Source: Methylobacterium terrae
Lineage (GTDB): Bacteria; Pseudomonadota; Alphaproteobacteria; Rhizobiales; Beijerinckiaceae
DNA length: 64,000 nt
Direction: 5' to 3'
Assembly: GCF_003173755.1 (NCBI RefSeq)
Contig: NZ_CP029553.1
Coordinates: forward strand, 4,840,001-4,904,000
Position 1 is the stretch's first letter. Every line of letters begins with the position of its first letter. Below the pieces are notes generated by a model, which had not been told where the DNA came from, did not search any database, and worked only from the letters and a program-made list of their open reading frames with translations. Shown piece after piece: positions 58,576 through 64,000 of the stretch. The translations under genes were made by a program, and so were the position numbers.

Positions 58576-59571
58576 TCACCCCAGCATCGAGGGCGTGCGG
58601 TCCTCGGCCAGCATCCGGCGCGCTTCCGCCGCGTCCTCGCGCATGCGGGCGACGAGCGCCTCGGCGCTGTCGAACCGCGCCTCGCCGCGGATGAAGCCGA
58701 CGAACTCGACCGCGATGCGCTGGCCGTAGAGGTCGCCGGAGAAGTCGAACAGGTAGGTCTCAAGGAGAGGCGCACCGTCGTCGAAGGTCGGGCGGCGGCC
58801 GTAGCTCGCCACGCCGTCGCGCACGCTGCCGTCGTTCAGGCGGACGCGCACCGCGTAGATGCCGTGGGCAAGCGCGCAGGCGTCGAGGGACACGTTGGCG
58901 GTCGGGAAGCCGAGGGTGCGGCCGCGCTTGTCGCCGTGGCGCACCTCGCCCTCGACGAACCAGCGGTAGCCGAGAAGGTGGTTGGCGGTCGCCACGTCGC
59001 CCGCCTCGAGCGCCGCCCGGATCGCGCTCGACGAGACCGGCGCCTCGCCGCCGCCCGCCGCCACCGCCGGGACGATGCGGCAGGCCAGCCCGTTCTCGGC
59101 GCAGAGCGCCTCCAGCATCGCCGGCGTGCCCTCGCGGCCGCGGCCGAAATGGAAGTCGTGCCCGATCACCACGCCGGACAGGCCGAGCTCGCCCTTGAGC
59201 GTGTCGGCGACGAAGGCGGCCGCGCCCGTGCCGGCGAGGCCCGAGTCGAAGCGGCGCACGAAGGCGCCGTCGATGCCGAGCCGCTGCAGCACCGCGAGCT
59301 TCTCAGGCAGGCCGGTGAGGCGGAACATCGTCGCGTCGGGGGAGAAGAAGGCGCGGGGATGGGGCTCGAAGGTCAGGACCGCGCTCGGCCGGCCGAGATC
59401 CGCGGCCATCTCCCGCACCGCGGCGATGAGGGCGCGGTGGCCCCGGTGGATGCCGTCGAAGTTGCCGAGCGCCGCGACCGCGCCGCCCAAGCGCTCCGGA
59501 ACCGGCTCGCCGTCGCGGTGGACGGGCAGGGGCGGCGGGACGGGGCGCGGGGCGGTCTCGTCGCGCGGCAT
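58576..59571 (-). CDS. ribF: Bifunctional riboflavin kinase/FAD synthetase
   Basis: A 331-residue enzyme making FMN from riboflavin and FAD from FMN. N-terminal adenylyltransferase: GNFDGIHRGHRALI and GHDFHFGRG. C-terminal kinase: GDKRGRTLGFPTANV. It supplies flavins for the several flavoproteins in the window. ATG at 59571; about 260 bases separate it from cheY on the other strand. Confidence 0.94.
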   Translation of the reverse strand: MPRDETAPRPVPPPLPVHRDGEPVPERLGGAVAALGNFDGIHRGHRALIAAVREMAADLGRPSAVLTFEPHPRAFFSPDATMFRLTGLPEKLAVLQRLGIDGAFVRRFDSGLAGTGAAAFVADTLKGELGLSGVVIGHDFHFGRGREGTPAMLEALCAENGLACRIVPAVAAGGGEAPVSSSAIRAALEAGDVATANHLLGYRWFVEGEVRHGDKRGRTLGFPTANVSLDACALAHGIYAVRVRLNDGSVRDGVASYGRRPTFDDGAPLLETYLFDFSGDLYGQRIAVEFVGFIRGEARFDSAEALVARMREDAAEARRMLAEDRTPSMLG

Positions 59572-59728
59572 GCGGGTCCTTGGCTCGGCGGCGGGGAGGT
59601 CTCGAAGGCGGCCGGACCCTGTCGAAATCCGCTCCGTGGGTCAAGCCGGCCCTGGCCGGGCGCGGGACCCCGGGCGTCCGCCCAGGGCGCCTGCCGGGCG
59701 GGTTAACCCCTTCTCAAGGGCCCGGATC

Positions 59729-59740
59729 TACAAGCTTGTA
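59729..59740. promoter_or_regulatory. 12-bp palindrome before cheY
   Basis: TACAAGCTTGTA is a perfect 12-base palindrome, about 90 bases upstream of the cheY start in the ribF-cheY intergenic gap, AT-richer than its surroundings. It may be an operator. No partner site is seen. Confidence 0.3.
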
Positions 59741-59830
59741 TAGAGGTGCCGCCCGGCGCCTCGCCTCATGATCCAAGCGGGGTTCGTCGCGCACGGGGAT
59801 GCGTCGCGCCCGCGAACGGAGCCGTAAGCC

Positions 59831-60214
59831 ATGGCCCTTGACCTCGGCATGCCGATCCTCGTGGTCGACGATTACCAGACGATGGTCCGCATCATCCGCA
59901 ACCTGCTCAAGCAGCTCGGCTTCGAGGACGTCGACGACGCGTCGGACGGCACCGGCGCGCTGGCGAAGCTGAAGACGAAGAAGTACGGCCTCGTCATCTC
60001 CGACTGGAACATGGAGCCGATGACCGGTTACGAGCTGCTGCGCCACGTCCGGGCCGACGACGCCCTGCGCACCACGCCGTTCATCATGGTCACCGCCGAG
60101 TCGAAGACCGAGAACGTCATCGCGGCGAAGAAGGCCGGCGTGAACAACTACATCGTCAAGCCGTTCAACGCGCAGACGCTGAAGACCAAGATCGAGGCGG
60201 TCTGCGGCGCCTGA
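59831..60214 (+). CDS. cheY: Chemotaxis response regulator CheY-like
   Basis: A 127-residue stand-alone receiver domain. Phospho-acceptor D58 with the acidic pair D13 and D14, T87 and K109 are all in place. The surface KKYGLVISDWNMEPMTGYELL matches chemotaxis CheY, and the neighbour is CheZ. Phosphorylated CheY binds the flagellar motor switch. ATG at 59831. No cheA, cheB or cheR is nearby. Confidence 0.9.
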   Translation: MALDLGMPILVVDDYQTMVRIIRNLLKQLGFEDVDDASDGTGALAKLKTKKYGLVISDWNMEPMTGYELLRHVRADDALRTTPFIMVTAESKTENVIAAKKAGVNNYIVKPFNAQTLKTKIEAVCGA

Positions 60215-60218
60215 TGCT

Positions 60219-60240
60219 GCCGGCTCGGCGACGAGCCGGC
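60219..60240. other. Hairpin between cheY and cheZ
   Basis: A perfect 9-bp stem (60219-60227 and 60232-60240) with a 4-base loop, right after the cheY stop. No T-run follows, so it may attenuate or stabilise mRNA rather than terminate. Confidence 0.4.
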
Positions 60241-60350
60241 GCCCCTCGGGCGCGGGGCCTTTCCCGGCAAGGCCGAGAGCCCGGCCGCGCGCCGGATCGT
60301 CGGGTCACGCGCTCGCGCCAGGGACAACCCATCCGGGAGGGAGCGATCAG

Positions 60351-60950
60351 GTGCTCAGGCAGATGACGGCAGGGCCGCGGACCGCCCTCAACCGGCTGCT
60401 CGGAGGCAAAACGCCCATGGCTGCTTGCGCGAGTACGGCCGAGCCGACGGGCCAGGCGATCCCGGTGACCGAGCTCATGGAGATCGCCGACTACATCACC
60501 AAGCTCAAGCGCGGCATCGCGGCCCTGCGGGCCCAGGAACTCACCCGCGACCGCATCCCGATGGCGCATGACGAGCTCGGCAGCGTCGTCGCCGCCACGG
60601 CCAGCGCCACCAACCGGATCATGGAATCCGCCGAGGCGATGCTCGCCATCGAGGCCAAGACCCTCGACGACTACCGCGCCAGGGTCGAGGCCCATATCGG
60701 CGACATCTTCGAGGCCTGCACCTTCCAGGACATCACCGGCCAGCGCATCTCCAAGGTCGTGGACGCGCTGGGACAGCTCGAGAAGCGGCTGTCGCAATTC
60801 TCGACCGTGGTGAACGTGCGCGACGGCGAGGCCGAGCACGACCCGGAGGAGGCGCGCCGCAAGGCCCGGGCGGAGAAGCTGATGCTCAACGGCCCGCAGC
60901 TCAAGGGCCCGGAGACGCCGCAGGACGCGATCGACGCCCTGTTCTCCTGA
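60351..60950 (+). CDS. cheZ: Chemotaxis phosphatase CheZ
   Basis: A 199-residue protein of the alphaproteobacterial CheZ family. The active site D127 to Q131 lies in CTFQDITGQRISKVVDAL, equivalent to E. coli D143 and Q147; the glutamine positions water to remove phosphate from CheY. The rest is a long helical hairpin. The start is GTG at 60351 with GGGAGGGAG upstream. It is downstream of cheY by 136 bases. Confidence 0.88.
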   Translation: MLRQMTAGPRTALNRLLGGKTPMAACASTAEPTGQAIPVTELMEIADYITKLKRGIAALRAQELTRDRIPMAHDELGSVVAATASATNRIMESAEAMLAIEAKTLDDYRARVEAHIGDIFEACTFQDITGQRISKVVDALGQLEKRLSQFSTVVNVRDGEAEHDPEEARRKARAEKLMLNGPQLKGPETPQDAIDALFS

Positions 60951-61020
60951 AGGCGGCGGCGATCGTGACGGGACGAGCCGGGGTGCGGATCGCCGCAAGG
61001 CCCCGGTTCTCCCGCGTGCC

Positions 61021-61926
61021 CTACCAGCGCAGCAGGTCGATCACGGCGTCCGGGTGCACGGCCTGCGCCGCGAGCCAGTGCGCGATGTCGCCGATCGGCG
61101 CGCCGGCGGCGACCCCGAGCTCCTCGGCGTGGATGCCGCGCGCCACCAGCAGCGACGCGATGCCGAAGCCCCGCGCGCCGGCGACGTCGGTGCGGATCGC
61201 GTCCCCCACCGCGAGCACCCGGTCGCGGGGGAGGGGAGCGCCGCCCTCGATCGCGTCCGCGGCCGCCAGCGCCGCCTCGTAGACCGGACCGTGCGGCTTG
61301 CCCGCGTAGACGACCTCGCCGCCCAGGTCCTCGTAGAGCGCCGCGACGGCGCCGGCGCAGGGGATCAGCCGCTCGCCGCGCTCGACCACGAGGTCGGGAT
61401 TGGCGCAGATCAGCGTGACGCCGCGGGCCGCCCAGGGCTCGAGCCGGGCGCGGTAATCCGCCGCCGTCTCGACCTCGTCGTCGAGGAGCCCGGTGACGAC
61501 GACGTGGGCGGCCTCGTCCGGGCCGGAGCGGGTGAGATCGAGGCCGTCGAAGACCGGCAGGTCGCGGTCGGGCCCGAGATGGAACATCGGCGCCCCCGCC
61601 CGCTCGGCGATCAGGCGTCGCGTGAGATCGCCCGAGGTGACGATGGCGTCGTAGGCGGTGCGGGGCACGCCGAACCCGTCGAGCTGCGCCTGCACGGCGC
61701 TGCCCGGCCGCGGTGCGTTCGAGACCAGCACCACCCGGCGCGGGCGCCCGCCCGGCAGGGCGCGGAAGCGCGTCAGCGCCTCGGCCGCCGCCCGGTGGGC
61801 GTGGATCCCGTCATGCAGCACGCCCCAGACGTCGCACAGGATCAGGTCGAACCCGTCGGCGATGCCGGCGATCCCGTCCAGGATCGCGACCTCGCCCGGA
61901 TGCGCCGCGCGAACCATCTCGGCCAT
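61021..61926 (-). CDS. HAD-superfamily class IIA hydrolase (TIGR01459 type)
   Basis: A 301-residue HAD phosphatase-like protein. The nucleophile motif is LILCDVWGVLHDG (D32) with the WG characteristic of the TIGR01459 group, motif II is VLVSNAPRPG, and motif III/IV is GKPHGPVYE with AVGDAIRTDVAGA. Substrates are unknown; related class IIA enzymes act on sugar or nucleotide phosphates. ATG at 61926. Its terminus is near that of cheZ. Confidence 0.88.
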   Translation of the reverse strand: MAEMVRAAHPGEVAILDGIAGIADGFDLILCDVWGVLHDGIHAHRAAAEALTRFRALPGGRPRRVVLVSNAPRPGSAVQAQLDGFGVPRTAYDAIVTSGDLTRRLIAERAGAPMFHLGPDRDLPVFDGLDLTRSGPDEAAHVVVTGLLDDEVETAADYRARLEPWAARGVTLICANPDLVVERGERLIPCAGAVAALYEDLGGEVVYAGKPHGPVYEAALAAADAIEGGAPLPRDRVLAVGDAIRTDVAGARGFGIASLLVARGIHAEELGVAAGAPIGDIAHWLAAQAVHPDAVIDLLRW

Positions 61927-62041
61927 GCCGTTTCTCCCCTCGCTGCGCCGCAGCGGAAAGCCGTCCCGGGCTTATAGGCGGTTCGCCCCGAACGCAACGG
62001 CCTCGTGAAATCGTTTACAATACGTCGTCACGGCGCGACGG

Positions 62042-63724
62042 CTACGGCAGGACGAACGCCATCCGGTCGACGTCGACGAGGCCGCGATCGGTGATCTTCA
62101 GGTGCGGGATCACCGGCAGCGGCAGGAAGGCGACCTGCAGGAACGGCTCGGGCAGGGTGCAGCCGAGCCGCCGCGCGGCGTCGCGCAAGGGGGGCAGGGC
62201 GTCGCGCACCGCCTCGAAGGAGAGGTCGCTCATCAGGCCGGCGATCGGCAGCGCCAGCTCGGCCAGGATCCCGGTCCCGTCGGCGACGACGAAGCCGCCC
62301 TGAAGCGCGATCAGGCGGTTCACCGCCCGCGCCATGGCGTCCGGATCGGCGCCGACGACGCAGAGGTTGTGGCTGTCGTGCCCGACCGAGGAGGCGATGG
62401 CGCCGCGCCGGAGCCCGAAGCCCTGGACCAGGCCGCGGCCGATGCTGGTCGTGCCGTGGCGCGCCACGACGGCGACCATCGCGACGTCCTGGCCCGGGTC
62501 GGGCACGCCGTCGAGCGTCAGGCGCCGGTGCTCGGTGATGATGCGGCCCGCGACCACGCCGATGACCGAGGTCTCGCCCGCGGGCAGCGGCACCGCGAGG
62601 TCGTCGGCGGTGACCGGCTCGGCCCGCACGCTGCCCCGACCCGGCGGCGGCGTGACCGACCGGGCGGCGAACAGGGCCTCGTCGACGAGGCGGCCGGCGG
62701 AGATCACCGAGGCGACGGCGCAGGCTTCGAGGTCGTCGAGGAGCACGATGTCGGCGCGCTTGCCGGGCGCGATCATCCCGCGGTCGGCGAGCCCGAAGGC
62801 GGCGGCGGCGCTGAGCGAGGCGGCGCGGTAGGCGGCGAGCGGCGGCACGCCGAGCGCGATCGCCGTGCGGATCAGGTGGTCGAGGTGGCCCTCCTCGGCG
62901 ATGTCGAGCGGGTTGCGGTCGTCGGTGCAGAAGGCGAGGAACGGCGCGGTGCGCTCGGTCAGGAGGGGGCTGAGGGCGTGCAGGTCCTTCGAGACCGAGC
63001 CCTCGCGGATCAGCACCGTCATGCCCTTGCGGATCTTCTCCAGCGCCTCCGCGGCGCTCGTCGCCTCGTGGTCGGTGCGGATGCCCGCGGACGCGTAGGC
63101 GTTGAGGGCCAGCCCCGAGAGCAGCGGCGCGTGGCCGTCGACGGGGCGACCGGCGAAGGCCGCCAGCTTGGCGAGGCAGGCCGGATCGGCCGCGACCACG
63201 CCCGGGAAGTTCATGAACTCGGCCAGGCCCAGCGCCCGGGGATGGTCGCGGTAGGGCAGGAGGTCGGCGGCCTCGATCCGGGCGCCCGCGCTCTCGAGGT
63301 CGGTCGCCGGCACGCAGGAGGAGAGCTGGACCCGGATGTCCATCACCGTCTCGCCCGACGCCGCCAGCGCGTAGTCGAAGGCGGCGGTCCCGAGCACGTT
63401 GGCGAGCTCGTGCGGGTCCCAGATCGCCGTCGTGACGCCGTGGGGCAGCACGCAGCGGTCGAATTCGTGCGGGGTGATGAGGGAGGATTCGACGTGCAGG
63501 TGGGTGTCGATGAAGCCCGGCACGGCGATGCGCCCGCCCGCCTCGATCACCCGCGCCCCCTGGTAGCTGCCGTAGGTGCCCACCACCGTGTCGCCGCAGA
63601 CCGCGATGTCGGTCTCGACGAGTTCGCCGGTCACGAGGTCGAGGAGGCGGGCGCCGCGGATCACCAGGTCGGCGGGCTCCCGGCCCGCCCCTTGGGCGAT
63701 CCGGCGGGCGATGAGGTCCGACAT
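62042..63724 (-). CDS. ade: Adenine deaminase
   Basis: A 560-residue amidohydrolase converting adenine to hypoxanthine and ammonia. Metal ligands H75 and H77 in [12 protein letters not shown], catalytic glutamate in the same motif, the insertion with [15 protein letters not shown], and C-terminal GHDSHNL are diagnostic of Ade. ATG at 63724. Monocistronic. With cynS and urease it makes a third ammonia-yielding enzyme in the window. Confidence 0.94.
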   Translation of the reverse strand: MSDLIARRIAQGAGREPADLVIRGARLLDLVTGELVETDIAVCGDTVVGTYGSYQGARVIEAGGRIAVPGFIDTHLHVESSLITPHEFDRCVLPHGVTTAIWDPHELANVLGTAAFDYALAASGETVMDIRVQLSSCVPATDLESAGARIEAADLLPYRDHPRALGLAEFMNFPGVVAADPACLAKLAAFAGRPVDGHAPLLSGLALNAYASAGIRTDHEATSAAEALEKIRKGMTVLIREGSVSKDLHALSPLLTERTAPFLAFCTDDRNPLDIAEEGHLDHLIRTAIALGVPPLAAYRAASLSAAAAFGLADRGMIAPGKRADIVLLDDLEACAVASVISAGRLVDEALFAARSVTPPPGRGSVRAEPVTADDLAVPLPAGETSVIGVVAGRIITEHRRLTLDGVPDPGQDVAMVAVVARHGTTSIGRGLVQGFGLRRGAIASSVGHDSHNLCVVGADPDAMARAVNRLIALQGGFVVADGTGILAELALPIAGLMSDLSFEAVRDALPPLRDAARRLGCTLPEPFLQVAFLPLPVIPHLKITDRGLVDVDRMAFVLP

Positions 63725-63813
63725 CGGGGGCCTTTCTGCTGCGAGGCCCCCGCGATCCGCCGCGAGGGGTCACGCGATGCTAAGCGGCCCCGGCGCGCGC
63801 CGCTACCGCGCCG

Positions 63814-64000
63814 TCAGACCGCCCGGCGCAGCACGTCCCGGAAGGCGCGGCGCACCGGCGGGGGCTCGTCGGCCGGCGGCGTCGGCTCGGGGGCCGGCTC
63901 CGGCGGCGGCGGGGCGGGGGGCGAGAGCACCTCGGGCCGCACCACGCGGGGCGGCGAGAACACCGAGCCCTGCGCCAGCGGCAGGTCGAGGTCGATCAGG
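63814..64000 (-). CDS. C-terminal end of a proline-rich protein (cut by window edge)
   Basis: The last 62 codons of a minus-strand gene whose start lies beyond 64000. The segment begins LIDLDLPLAQGSVFSPP, continues as a proline/glutamate-rich linker, and ends with a basic helix (RRAFRDVLRRAV). It is not enough to name the protein. Confidence 0.55.
   Translation of the reverse strand, partial: LIDLDLPLAQGSVFSPPRVVRPEVLSPPAPPPPEPAPEPTPPADEPPPVRRAFRDVLRRAV

Noticed and set aside
60219..60240. Hairpin after cheY considered as an intrinsic terminator
   Set aside because: Strong stem but no T-run on either side; recorded as a hairpin only.

Overview
This 64 kb window is chromosomal DNA from a very GC-rich alphaproteobacterium, most likely a Methylobacterium-type member of the Hyphomicrobiales (Rhizobiales). 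This rests on protein character (TIGR01459-type HAD protein, alphaproteobacterial CheZ, LpxI, an extended S2), on the rpsB-to-lpxB gene order, and on candidate EcfG-type general-stress promoters. No search was run, so the genus is an inference. Almost everything is ordinary core or accessory metabolism. I see no rRNA, tRNA, CRISPR array, insertion sequence or prophage.

Layout. Positions 1-16,600 are a patchwork of small units: a Zn alcohol dehydrogenase coupled to a membrane protein, prmA, an SDR, a 27-residue membrane peptide behind a near-perfect EcfG promoter, an unknown protein, a diguanylate cyclase, a tannase-family esterase divergent from a GMC oxidoreductase, a ribbon-helix-helix protein, an APC permease, a cupin/tautomerase pair, a LOV-type hybrid histidine kinase and a peroxiredoxin. 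Positions 16,525-32,204 (all minus) are the conserved block rpsB-tsf-pyrH-frr-uppS-cdsA-dxr-rseP-bamA-lpxD-fabZ-lpxA-lpxI-lpxB. It links translation, isoprenoid and phospholipid precursors, outer-membrane assembly and lipid A synthesis. Most junctions from uppS to lpxB overlap by 1-4 bases, and four intrinsic terminators cut the block into transcription units.

A roughly 1.1 kb gene-poor stretch (32,205-33,345) with AT-rich segments precedes an isolated FkbM methyltransferase. Then come cyanase, a small exported protein, coaBC abutting kup, ispG and a patatin-like lipase. Positions 41,698-46,993 hold a urease operon (ureD, fused ureAB, an unknown 83-codon gene, ureC, a DUF29 gene, ureE, ureF) that lacks ureG. 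Cyanase (yields ammonia and CO2), urease and adenine deaminase together give several routes to ammonia.

Positions 47,268-64,000 hold a DAO-family oxidoreductase, a cupin, a pair of M16 peptidases (one without the zinc motif), an exported protein, lspA-ileS, a frameshifted GNAT gene overlapping a CadD-like transporter, a small exported protein behind a second EcfG-like promoter, ribF, cheY and cheZ, a HAD hydrolase, adenine deaminase and the proline-rich end of a gene cut by the window edge.

The most interesting items are: (i) candidate general-stress promoters in front of a 27-residue membrane peptide and a small exported protein; (ii) the LOV hybrid kinase with tandem hairpin repeats upstream; (iii) two non-canonical genes inside the urease operon, together with the absence of ureG; (iv) the S2 protein with a helix-hairpin-helix tail.
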